The translations under genes and the position numbers were made by a program. DNA of 9,794 bases from JAAUQA01 sp036351435. GTDB taxonomy: Bacteria > Pseudomonadota > Gammaproteobacteria > Competibacterales > Competibacteraceae. The stretch is from positions 1-9,794 of the forward strand of contig JAZBPA010000028.1 of the NCBI GenBank assembly GCA_036351435.1, in the 5' to 3' direction. How positions within the stretch are numbered: the first letter of the stretch is position 1; each line of letters begins with the position of its first letter. This document shows, one piece after another, positions 1 through 7,256 of this stretch. The notes under the pieces were generated by a model that saw only the letters and a list, made by a program, of their open reading frames with translations, searched no databases and had not been told where the DNA came from.

Positions 1-138
1 GCCCGTCGCCCACAAAATTTGGGTCCCCGTCCGCGCTGGCGCGAACTTGCCCTGAGTTGGCTATTGCACCATTGCCCAGGTTTGCTGCTGTGGTCCACCA
101 CCATGCGACAACGGCTATCCCGGCTTTTTCGCCGATAG
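1..138 (+). CDS. C-terminal fragment of an unidentified protein (5' end outside window)
   Basis: The reading frame is open from the first base and ends at a TAG at 136-138, giving 45 residues. The fragment is basic and rich in Arg, Leu and Trp, with a hydrophobic patch around the motif CPGLLLW and an Arg-rich end (RLSRLFRR). I do not recognise the family. Only 6 bases separate its stop from the GTG start of the next gene, which lies in the same frame, so the two are probably co-transcribed and translationally coupled. The context suggests a polysaccharide or glycan biosynthesis protein, but this is inference from the neighbour only. Coding status rests on the open frame and the tight spacing. 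Confidence 0.55.
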   Translation, partial: ARRPQNLGPRPRWRELALSWLLHHCPGLLLWSTTMRQRLSRLFRR

Positions 139-144
139 CGATTC

Positions 145-1083
145 GTGCCCGTTTATCTCCCTCAAAAACCGCAGATCGCGGCGGTCATTGTTAGCTTCAA
201 TCCAGACTTGTCGATAATGTCGCAGCAGCTGGCCGCATTGGCACCGCAGATACAACGGCTCATTGTGGTGGATAACGGTTCGCAGCCAGCGTTACGAGAG
301 CGGCTGGCAACCATGGTGAACGATGTCGGCGGGGAATACCATATGCAAGCGGACAATCCAGGTCTTGCTGCAGCCCAGAGTTTGGGGATCCAGCGGGCAT
401 TGGCAGAAGATGCAAGCCATGTATTGCTATTGGATCAGGACAGCCTTCCAGCCTCGGGTATGGTGAACAAACTCCTCGCGGTACTTGACGAATTGACCGC
501 TCAAGGCGAAGCGGTGGCGGCAGTGGGACCGCGGTTGATCTCCGCCCGTGATGGTCGTTCTACGCCCTTCGCTCGATTCCACTTCTGGGGGGTGGAGAAA
601 ATCGCTTGCGCTGATGCTTGTGTTTCCATTCGCACGGATTTTCTGATCGCTTCGGGATTATTAACCCCGGCATCAGTTTATCGAAGTGTGGGTCTTCCAG
701 AAGAAGGGCTATTCATTGATAACGTGGATTTAGAATGGAGTTTCCGCGCCCAGTCTCATGGTTACCGGCTATATGGAGTTTGCGATGCCATACTAACTCA
801 CCGACTCGGAGAACAGTCGGCCTATTTGCCCGGTTTGGGGAGTTTGGGGCCAATTCATATCCATGGCCCAACTCGCCAGTATTATCAAACCCGCAACCGA
901 TTAAGCTTGTATGGCAGGTCCTATTGCCCCTGGGCTTGGAAATGGCAGGATTTTCCCCGTGCTGTTTTCAAACTGATTTATTTCTCGACGATGGTGCCGC
1001 CGCGCTGGCGTAATGCACGGATGATGGCACGCGGTGTCTTGGACGCGTTACAGGGCAAAACAGGTCGATGTCCGCTGCAGTAA
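145..1083 (+). CDS. Rhamnosyltransferase-like family 2 glycosyltransferase
   Basis: A 312-residue GT-A fold glycosyltransferase that probably transfers a deoxysugar (rhamnose-type) from a dTDP-sugar to a growing surface polysaccharide at the cytoplasmic face of the inner membrane. Visible motifs are the N-terminal strand AAVIVSFNPD (12-21), the nucleotide-binding VVDNGS (41-46), NPGLAAAQ (71-78), a DxD-type metal site LLLDQDS (94-100), and the acceptor/catalytic region GLFIDNVDLEWSFRAQSHGYRL (178-199), followed by THRLG (218-222). The FID.VDLEW segment is typical of RfbF/WbbL-type rhamnosyltransferases. Length fits the family (about 290-320). The GTG at 145 is the only start between the preceding in-frame stop and the first conserved strand, since the first ATG (residue 25) would cut that strand away. 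No clear Shine-Dalgarno is seen, consistent with coupling to the upstream gene. Family is secure; the exact sugar and acceptor are inferred. Confidence 0.88.
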   Translation: MPVYLPQKPQIAAVIVSFNPDLSIMSQQLAALAPQIQRLIVVDNGSQPALRERLATMVNDVGGEYHMQADNPGLAAAQSLGIQRALAEDASHVLLLDQDSLPASGMVNKLLAVLDELTAQGEAVAAVGPRLISARDGRSTPFARFHFWGVEKIACADACVSIRTDFLIASGLLTPASVYRSVGLPEEGLFIDNVDLEWSFRAQSHGYRLYGVCDAILTHRLGEQSAYLPGLGSLGPIHIHGPTRQYYQTRNRLSLYGRSYCPWAWKWQDFPRAVFKLIYFSTMVPPRWRNARMMARGVLDALQGKTGRCPLQ

Positions 1084-1198
1084 CTCGCGTGATCGTCTAT
1101 TCAGTGTCATCACGACCCCAGGGGTTTGCCGAAACTCTGACCGACCAGATAAAGCAGCATTTCTCCGGTTCGAACAACATCGGCCAGCGACCATAGCA

Positions 1199-1831
1199 TC
1201 ATAAAAAATCATACGCCACGGGCTGCCGGAAGAGTGGCAGTCCCGCTTCCCACCACGAGGCAATACCACCGCGATACCAATAGACATTCGAATAACCGAG
1301 CAGATGGGCGCGGGTTGCGGAGTTGTAAGACAGCCAGCAGCGGGCATCTAGGCAGTAAAACACCAACGCTTTATCACTATTACCCCCGGTGAGCTGGGTC
1401 AAGGCATCGGCAAAAAGCTTTTGTTTGGTTGCATCCAGAGTTCCTAAACCTCCACCCTTCATCCAAACTGAACTGGGAATACCTTCGATTTTGTCCAGAT
1501 TACCGCTGGTGCCAAGCACGTTGATCACAACTGGCTCATCGCCGGACAGGATCATCTCTCGGAGGTCGAAGGTATTGATGAGGCGTGCATCGGGATGCGT
1601 GCTGGGGGTCGGAGAATGGTAGGGTTCGACTTTCAGGTTGTCGGTGGGTGCGGTGCTCCAATCTCGGTCTTCGTCAGCATAGGCTTTGTTTTCAATCTGC
1701 TTCGCGGCTAGTTGGGTCATGGCGCTGCCGTTGTCTTCCGTGATTTGGGTGGCGGTAGATGCACAGGCTGAAAAGAACAGGCCAACGGAGAGGAACACGA
1801 TTAATTTGCAGACTACGTTCATTAGGTTCAT
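1199..1831 (-). CDS. Rhodanese-like lipoprotein with C-x4-C-W active loop
   Basis: A 210-residue exported protein. The N-terminus has a hydrophobic signal (about residues 6-20) ending in a lipobox-like FFSAC with Cys23. The residue after Cys23 is Ala, not Asp, which favours outer-membrane sorting. A low-complexity linker (24-80) precedes a rhodanese-type domain: LINTFDLREMI (84-94), EPVVINVLG (99-107), then VFYC-LDAR-CW (157-166) with Cys160 at the rhodanese active-site position and a second Cys165, and YWYRGGIASWWEAGLPL (184-200), the typical rhodanese end. The loop resembles the CxxxCW-type motif of rhodanese-like proteins associated with PQQ-dependent catabolism, but has one extra residue between the cysteines. 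Sulfur transfer or thiol redox in the periplasm is inferred. It is last in a three-gene run, 59 bases after the helicase. An alternative start is Met4 (1822). Family confident, function open. Confidence 0.82.
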   Translation of the reverse strand: MNLMNVVCKLIVFLSVGLFFSACASTATQITEDNGSAMTQLAAKQIENKAYADEDRDWSTAPTDNLKVEPYHSPTPSTHPDARLINTFDLREMILSGDEPVVINVLGTSGNLDKIEGIPSSVWMKGGGLGTLDATKQKLFADALTQLTGGNSDKALVFYCLDARCWLSYNSATRAHLLGYSNVYWYRGGIASWWEAGLPLFRQPVAYDFL

Positions 1832-1890
1832 TCCATCAGAAACAGGTTATTGGTGTTAGTGTGACTTGCACTATGGAGAAAGAACCCTGA

Positions 1891-4734
1891 TTAAGTCAAC
1901 GGTTCATCAGCTTCATCGGTTTCCCGAAGTCGCTTAACCCGCTCCTTGAAGGCTTCCAATTGCATGCTCATGCGTTTATTGGGATCGAAGTAGTACGATT
2001 CGGCCTGATCCACGCGTCGAAAGCCCAGCAAGTCCAGTGAAAGCAGATCGTAGATATTGCGCCACTCGCCTTCCACCTGAACGGATAGCTTGGGATTGAT
2101 GATGTAATGACCGAGCTTGATTCGGCGGAACAGCTTGCGGTTATAGCGGTCATCACGGTCGATTTCGTTTTTCGACAAAATGCTGGAGATATAAGCTCGT
2201 TTCTTACGCCGTTCCGGCACGATCGAATCCGGGAAGTGGGCCAACACATCCAGAAAATCTCCACTGCTGAAAGCTCCACTCCCGTAGCGCACCACATTAT
2301 CGCTCAACCGACTGTAAAACATGGCAATCATCAGATTGAGCATCAAAAACTCCATCAGCCGCTTGTCCAGCTTGATCAACCGATCGTCAACTTGAATCAC
2401 CATGTTTTCCGGTTCCAATTGCTCGTAAACACCGGCGAGTTTTTTGGCTGCGTATTTCGGATCACCGCACGCCTGCTCCAGCACGATTTGAAAGGCATTG
2501 AAACCGACGTTGTTGACCAAGCCGGTATTGGCGTCCATGGCTACCAGCTTTTCCACCAACGCCTCATGGCCCAGGCGGGCGGCGATCATCAACGGCGTCT
2601 GATTGAACGGATTACGAAAATCCACCCCGTATTGATCCACCAAGCGCAGCGCTGCCGCAGGGTTTTTCAGCTCATACGGCAGGTAATATTTCTGATTAAG
2701 GGACTTGATTCCCCTATCCGGTTGCGCGGCGGGACGAAAATTCGCTTTGGCCAAGGCATTGAGCCGGTTGTAATCCTGATAGACCAGCGCATATTCGAAC
2801 AACCGGAGTTTGGCTTTTTTATCGTTTTGCTCCAGAGCTTTTTGTTCCAACTCAACCAGGGTCGAGTCCTTGAGCACCTGCCACGGCACCGGCTTGAGCT
2901 TGAGAATCTGACTGCGGATCGCTTCGGCCTGTTCCTGCTTGCCCTGCATTTCCAAACGGTGCGCTTCCTGACGCCATTCTTCTAAACTGGAACCCTGCTC
3001 GGCTAAATCAAGCGGGTCTTCCCACAGCTTCAGCCCCAGCAGATCGAATAGGCGTTGTTGCGGTTCGGTTTCAATCAGGTAGATGTTCTTCACCGCACGG
3101 GTCACCGCCACGTACAGCGCATTGATATGGAACTTGTAGATCTCCAGCGACTTGTCGCTTTTATCCCGGGTCCGGCCATAGTCGAGTTCATCGCCAACCA
3201 AATCGTCGTGACCGACGCCCCGGGTGATTTCCCGGAACCGGTCGGCGTCGTCGGAAGCGAAGTTGTAGAGGATGACATTGTCATACTCCAGCCCCTTGGC
3301 TTCCTGAATCGAGAAGATCAACGGGGTCTGGAAATGGGCCTTGGCCGCCGGCTTTTGGTCCGCATGCATGACGATGATTGCATAGCGGGTGGACTGGCGG
3401 GTTTTGCGATCAAGTTCATGGCTGGTGGTCTCGTTTTCGGCCAATAACAGCACCGTGCCTTGATTGTGCGCGTTGCTGCGCACCAGATAATTGCTCTCCC
3501 GATCCACCGAACCGAAGCGGGCGTTCTTGAGCTTGAGAATCCGGTTGGCGACCTCGGTCACTTCAGGAGAATTACGGTAATTGGTGTTGAGAATCCGAAT
3601 CAGGTCGGTGGGAGCGTTGTGGCCTTCCTGCCGATAAAAATAACTCTTGAGTTTGGACCAGGAAAAGAAATTGGGATGGACGATCTGATTGGAATCGCCG
3701 CACAGAATAAACTGGCTGGGTTCGCGTAGGGATTTGAGAATAAGCTGTAACTGGATATTGGTCAGATCCTGCACCTCGTCCACCACCACGAAATCGTAGC
3801 GCGGCTCCACCAGGGCGAGATATTGATGGCTCAGGATATTGGAATCGTAGTAGTGCTTCTCCTGCATATACTCCAGATATTTGAGAAACAGCCCGTACAC
3901 CGCTTCCCGTTCAGCCTCGGAGAAAATGGACTGTTTGATGCCCAAATTCAGATAATCGTCCCGGCTCAGATAGGGGCTGTCGGTGGACGGCCCGGTAATG
4001 ACACCTTTGAATTCCTCAAACAACTGATAGGGATCTTTGATTCCCCTAGCGGTGCGGTGGCGGGCAAACCACTGGGCGAATTCACCAAACGGCAGTTCCC
4101 GACCGCGCGGCACCCGGATGCTGGCCAGATATTCGTCGAAGGCCAGGAACGCGACTTCCTGATCTTCGTTCTCGTAATCCAGCGCGTAATAGAGATTGCG
4201 TGCGTTGTGAACCAAATAAGGTGAGCGGGTGACGTACAGCACTTCGCCCAGCGCCTCTTTCATTTTCTCCAAAGTTAGCGCGGTTTTTCCGCTACCAGCG
4301 GAGCCGATCACGATGAGCGGCGGTTGCAGCGTATAGACTAACTGTTGGGCCTCGTCGAAGGAGATGACCTTGTCCAGCAGATTGAAGGTGGGTAGCGCCG
4401 GGTTGAGATACACCAGCGACTGCCCCTCGACGGAGTTCAGGTTATCCAGCACCGGCAGCTTATCTTCGTCGATTGTCGCGCCACGGCGCAGAAAACGGGA
4501 TTTGTCGTAGGCGTGATGAGCGATCCACTCCAGCGCCAGAATACAGGGTTGATCCTGATGGCGGTACAGTGCAAACAGCAAGCGATTACTCTTGTCCAAG
4601 CGGGCGCGATACAGGTTATCGCCTACCTTCTTGACCTCCGCCGAACGGAAATCGCCAGCCTCAAGGAAACGCTTGATTTTTTCGAAATTGGGGATCTTAC
4701 GGGCGTTCAGTTCGTTATACAGAATAAGCTTCAT
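1891..4734 (-). CDS. UvrD/Rep-like superfamily 1 helicase with RelE/ParE-like N-terminus and ankyrin segment
   Basis: A 947-residue ATP-dependent DNA or RNA helicase-like protein. Residues 1-85 are a separate small domain resembling the RelE/ParE/HigB fold: a helix (15-26), then strands carrying LYRARLDKSNRLLFAL and CILALEWIAHHAYDKSRFLRR. The SF1 motifs follow in order: Walker A GSAGSGKT (144-151), Walker B VVVDEVQD (316-323), motif III GDSNQ (346-350), motif IV NTNYRNSPE (383-391), motif V EAKGLEYDNVI (478-488) and motif VI YVAVTRA (541-547), so the ATPase core looks intact. A charged, possibly helical segment (585-665) follows. Residues about 698-760 contain an ankyrin-like unit (NQTPLMIAARLGHEALVEKL) and a weaker second one. 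The last 180 residues are unassigned. The start at 4734 places the N-terminal domain in frame; the Shine-Dalgarno is weak. It lies 36 bases after the CoA-transferase stop. Possible roles are repair, RNA processing or defence; none can be fixed from sequence. Confidence 0.9.
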   Translation of the reverse strand: MKLILYNELNARKIPNFEKIKRFLEAGDFRSAEVKKVGDNLYRARLDKSNRLLFALYRHQDQPCILALEWIAHHAYDKSRFLRRGATIDEDKLPVLDNLNSVEGQSLVYLNPALPTFNLLDKVISFDEAQQLVYTLQPPLIVIGSAGSGKTALTLEKMKEALGEVLYVTRSPYLVHNARNLYYALDYENEDQEVAFLAFDEYLASIRVPRGRELPFGEFAQWFARHRTARGIKDPYQLFEEFKGVITGPSTDSPYLSRDDYLNLGIKQSIFSEAEREAVYGLFLKYLEYMQEKHYYDSNILSHQYLALVEPRYDFVVVDEVQDLTNIQLQLILKSLREPSQFILCGDSNQIVHPNFFSWSKLKSYFYRQEGHNAPTDLIRILNTNYRNSPEVTEVANRILKLKNARFGSVDRESNYLVRSNAHNQGTVLLLAENETTSHELDRKTRQSTRYAIIVMHADQKPAAKAHFQTPLIFSIQEAKGLEYDNVILYNFASDDADRFREITRGVGHDDLVGDELDYGRTRDKSDKSLEIYKFHINALYVAVTRAVKNIYLIETEPQQRLFDLLGLKLWEDPLDLAEQGSSLEEWRQEAHRLEMQGKQEQAEAIRSQILKLKPVPWQVLKDSTLVELEQKALEQNDKKAKLRLFEYALVYQDYNRLNALAKANFRPAAQPDRGIKSLNQKYYLPYELKNPAAALRLVDQYGVDFRNPFNQTPLMIAARLGHEALVEKLVAMDANTGLVNNVGFNAFQIVLEQACGDPKYAAKKLAGVYEQLEPENMVIQVDDRLIKLDKRLMEFLMLNLMIAMFYSRLSDNVVRYGSGAFSSGDFLDVLAHFPDSIVPERRKKRAYISSILSKNEIDRDDRYNRKLFRRIKLGHYIINPKLSVQVEGEWRNIYDLLSLDLLGFRRVDQAESYYFDPNKRMSMQLEAFKERVKRLRETDEADEPLT

Positions 4735-4770
4735 AGAAAACCATCAACCGGCTGGTCCAAAGAAAATGAA

Positions 4771-6759
4771 TCAGTCCCCGCCTAGTTCCTGCAAATATTG
4801 GCGAGCTTCTTCTTCATGCTCGTAAATATGGGCGGCCACATCCCGGCTTTGCAGTGCATCGCCCAGCTTCATGCGTAGGAAAGCGCTGGTCGTATAGCGA
4901 CTGACCCCGGAGTAATAGCGCTCCACCACTTGTTTAACCATACCGGTATAAGCATCCAGCAAATCGGGGGCGATGTAAAAATTATCATAATTGACGATGC
5001 CGAACACCTTCTTATTCAAGGGCGACAGCCGCTGTTCCACCACGGTTCGAATGGCTTGGATGTCGGCGGGAGGCTTGACCTGATAGCCTTCCAGATTGAC
5101 GAAAAACAGATTGTCTTTGGGATCGTAAATAAACCTTTCCGCCAACGGTAACCGTAGCAGGTCTTCTTTGATGTCCATGGATTCGGGACGAAAGATGCGA
5201 GCGTCCATCGATCCCAGCTCGGCGGGGATGATCGGCTGAAAATCCATATGCGCCAGGATGTCTTTGTGCAAGTCCAACCCCGGAGCAATCTCCAGCAACT
5301 CCAAACCGGCTGCGGTCAATCGGAACACGCAGCGTTCGGTGACATACAGCACTCGCTTGCCCTGTTCGGCGGCATAAGACCCGCTAAAGGTGCGGTGTTC
5401 AACTTGGTCGACGAATTTACATTTGTCGCTGTCGGTGAGGATTTTCAATTGTCCGTCGGCCAACTCAATCTCGGTTTTGCCTGCGGTGAAGGTGCCGACA
5501 AACACCACCTGTTTGGCATTCTGACTGATGTTGATAAAGCCACCTGCTCCGGCCAGACGGGTGCCGAATTTGCTCACATTGACGTTGCCTTCCTTATCGA
5601 CCTGAGCCATGCCGAGAAAGGCGATGTCCAGCCCGCCGCCGTCATAGAAATCGAATTGACTGGGCTGATCGATGATCGCCTGAGTATTGGTTGCTGCGCC
5701 GAAATTCAGCCCACCTGCCGGCAGACCACCGATCACACCGGGCTCGGCAGTGAGGGTCATGAGATCAATAATCTTCTCCTCATTGGCGACATTAGCGACA
5801 CCTTCCGGCATACCGATGCCCAGATTGACCACGCTATTGGGTCGCAGCTCAAATGCGGCGCGGCGAGCGATAAGTTTGCGCGCATTCATCGGCATGGGTG
5901 ACATGGATTGCATAGGCACCTTGATCTCGCCGCTGAAGGCCGGGTTATAACGTTCGGCGAAGGTTTGCCAGTGCTGTTCGGGATCGGAAACCACCAGACA
6001 ATCGACCAACACGCCGGGAATCTTGACCAATTTGGGATTCAGCGTGCCCCGTTCGGCGATCCGCTCGACCTGAACGATGACGATACCGTTGGAATTATGC
6101 ACAGCGGTAGCGATGGCTAAGTTCTCCAGCGTCAGCGCTTCCTTTTCCATGCTGACATTGCCGTCGGTATCGGCCGTGGTACCGCGCAATAGTGCGATAT
6201 TGATGGGAAATGCCCGATAAAATAAATATTCCTGGCCACTGATAGGCATCAATTCAACGATGTCGTCGCTGGTGATCGCGTTGATCTTACCGCCGCCGAA
6301 ACGCGGATCGACGAAGGTGCCCAATCCGACCGCACTCAGCGTGCCCGGCTTATGGGCGGCGATGTCACGATACAGATGGGAAATAACCCCTTGCGGCAAA
6401 TTATACGCTTGGATTTTATTAGCAATCGCCAGTTTCTGCAGCTTGGGTGCCAATCCCCAATGACCACCGATGACGCGCCGGATCAACCCTTCATGGCCCA
6501 GGTGATTAAGTCCCCGTTCTTTGCCATCACCCTGACCGGCCGCGTAGACCAATGTCAGATCACGCGGTTTGCCGGTTTCCAGAAAACGATTCTCCAACGC
6601 GATGGCAAGCTGTTCCGCAAAGCCGATACCGACGAAGCCGCCGGTGGCGACGGTGTCGCCGTCTTGAATCAGACGAACGGCTTCTTCGGCGGAAACGAGC
6701 TTGCCTTTCTTGGGCAGCGGGGTGGAAGATAATAGGGGATGATCGATATTCATACGCAT
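4771..6759 (-). CDS. Acyl-CoA:acetate/3-ketoacid CoA-transferase (fused alpha-beta, with C-terminal extension)
   Basis: A 662-residue cytoplasmic family I CoA-transferase that moves CoA between carboxylic acids (acetate, propionate, butyrate or 3-ketoacids) through a glutamyl-CoA intermediate. The alpha half spans about 18-285, with GDTVATGGFVGIGFAEQL (34-51) and GTTADTDGNVSMEKEAL (193-209). The beta half spans about 290-520, with NLGIGMPEGVANV (312-324) and the catalytic block TAEPGVIGGLPAGG (337-350), where Glu339 is the expected nucleophile. This fused arrangement matches YdiF/propionate CoA-transferase-type enzymes, usually about 515-540 residues. Here a further ~130 residues (about 530-662; KVFGIVNYDNFYI, RYTTSAFLRMKLGDAL) follow, which I cannot assign. 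It is first in the three-gene - strand run. Two starts are possible, Met1 (6759) and Met3 (6753); neither has a strong Shine-Dalgarno, so the choice is uncertain. Substrate specificity cannot be read from the sequence. Confidence 0.9.
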   Translation of the reverse strand: MRMNIDHPLLSSTPLPKKGKLVSAEEAVRLIQDGDTVATGGFVGIGFAEQLAIALENRFLETGKPRDLTLVYAAGQGDGKERGLNHLGHEGLIRRVIGGHWGLAPKLQKLAIANKIQAYNLPQGVISHLYRDIAAHKPGTLSAVGLGTFVDPRFGGGKINAITSDDIVELMPISGQEYLFYRAFPINIALLRGTTADTDGNVSMEKEALTLENLAIATAVHNSNGIVIVQVERIAERGTLNPKLVKIPGVLVDCLVVSDPEQHWQTFAERYNPAFSGEIKVPMQSMSPMPMNARKLIARRAAFELRPNSVVNLGIGMPEGVANVANEEKIIDLMTLTAEPGVIGGLPAGGLNFGAATNTQAIIDQPSQFDFYDGGGLDIAFLGMAQVDKEGNVNVSKFGTRLAGAGGFINISQNAKQVVFVGTFTAGKTEIELADGQLKILTDSDKCKFVDQVEHRTFSGSYAAEQGKRVLYVTERCVFRLTAAGLELLEIAPGLDLHKDILAHMDFQPIIPAELGSMDARIFRPESMDIKEDLLRLPLAERFIYDPKDNLFFVNLEGYQVKPPADIQAIRTVVEQRLSPLNKKVFGIVNYDNFYIAPDLLDAYTGMVKQVVERYYSGVSRYTTSAFLRMKLGDALQSRDVAAHIYEHEEEARQYLQELGGD

Positions 6760-7021
6760 GCGCTTCTGTTGTCGTTGATCGGCTTATTGCAGGAAGCGTA
6801 GCGTAAATCGGGCAAATAGCGATGCTTGACGTCTTGTAATGCGGGAGGATGCGGCGACGAAGGAACCGTATCGTTTTTGTTATTTCATCTCCATTGATCT
6901 GTTAGCCAGCTCACCACATCCTGCCGCGCTACCTGGCTTTTGCAGTTACGTCACCACGATGAAGAAAAACGACCCGCTAGGCATGTAACACCGCCGATAA
7001 TCCGCCACAAGCTTCAATATA

Positions 7022-7046
7022 CAAGGGTACGCATCGCGTACCCTTG
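7022..7046. repeat. REP-like palindrome, copy 1
   Basis: A perfect 11-base inverted repeat, CAAGGGTACGC / GCGTACCCTTG, with a 3-base loop (ATC). It shares the core GGTACGC-nnn-GCGTACC with a second copy 44 bases downstream in the same orientation. Short GGGTACGC/GCGTACCC palindromes in intergenic space are typical of dispersed REP-like elements in proteobacterial genomes. There is no T-run after the hairpin, so it is a poor intrinsic terminator in either direction. Confidence 0.75.
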
Positions 7047-7069
7047 CATCATTCACAATCCCAGAATAA

Positions 7070-7086
7070 GGTACGCGGTGCGTACC
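7070..7086. repeat. REP-like palindrome, copy 2
   Basis: A perfect 7-base inverted repeat, GGTACGC / GCGTACC, with loop GGT. It repeats the core of the palindrome at 7022-7046 and is continued by CCTACCTGG. The two loops differ (ATC versus GGT) while the stems agree, as expected if stem pairing is what is conserved. No RAYT-type transposase is visible in the window. Confidence 0.7.
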
Positions 7087-7256
7087 CTACCTGGCTTCGC
7101 GCGTTCTTGCGTTTGGAATCCCATTGTTATCATCGCGGGATCAGCTGGTTTGAGGCAAAGCACGCTATTGTTCGAGATGCCGTGTGCGCCTATTTGGCTC
7201 ATCCTCTCTATCAAATGATCTCAACTGCGTAACTCCTAAATTTTGCAACAATAAGC

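Larger units (their letters stand above)
6760..7256. other. Gene-free intergenic region between divergent genes
   Basis: About 500 bases separate the divergent CoA-transferase (-) and HNH gene (+). The + strand open frames here run across the two palindromes, match no family and lack good ribosome binding sites, so I do not call them. The region must hold promoters for both flanking transcription units. The only one I can suggest is a weak + strand candidate (TTGTTC at 7168-7173, 17 bases, TATTTG at 7191-7196) about 60 bases before the HNH start. Tandem REP-like palindromes lie at 7022-7086. An 11-base direct repeat, CTACCTGGCTT, occurs at 6929-6939 and 7087-7097, the second copy abutting the second palindrome. 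Confidence 0.6.

Noticed and set aside
1088..1125. Inverted repeats (CGTGAT/ATCACG and ACCCC-A-GGGGT) between the convergent glycosyltransferase and rhodanese genes, a possible bidirectional terminator
   Set aside because: Stems are short, the second has almost no loop, and no T-run follows in either direction.
2107..2985. Long + strand open frame (292 codons) opposite the helicase gene
   Set aside because: It is a shadow of the helicase coding strand: the opposite frame has all SF1 motifs, while this one has no recognisable domain.
5248..5901. Long + strand open frame (217 codons) opposite the CoA-transferase
   Set aside because: It is antisense to a well-supported enzyme and has no family features of its own.
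6940..7218. Open frame of 92 codons on the + strand with a Walker A-like stretch (IAGSAGLRQSTLL)
   Set aside because: It lacks the GK(S/T) of a real P-loop, runs across both REP-like palindromes, has no ribosome binding site and shows no other family feature.
7044..7232. Open frame of 62 codons on the + strand in the same intergenic gap
   Set aside because: It begins inside the first palindrome, and its composition and lack of a ribosome binding site suggest chance.
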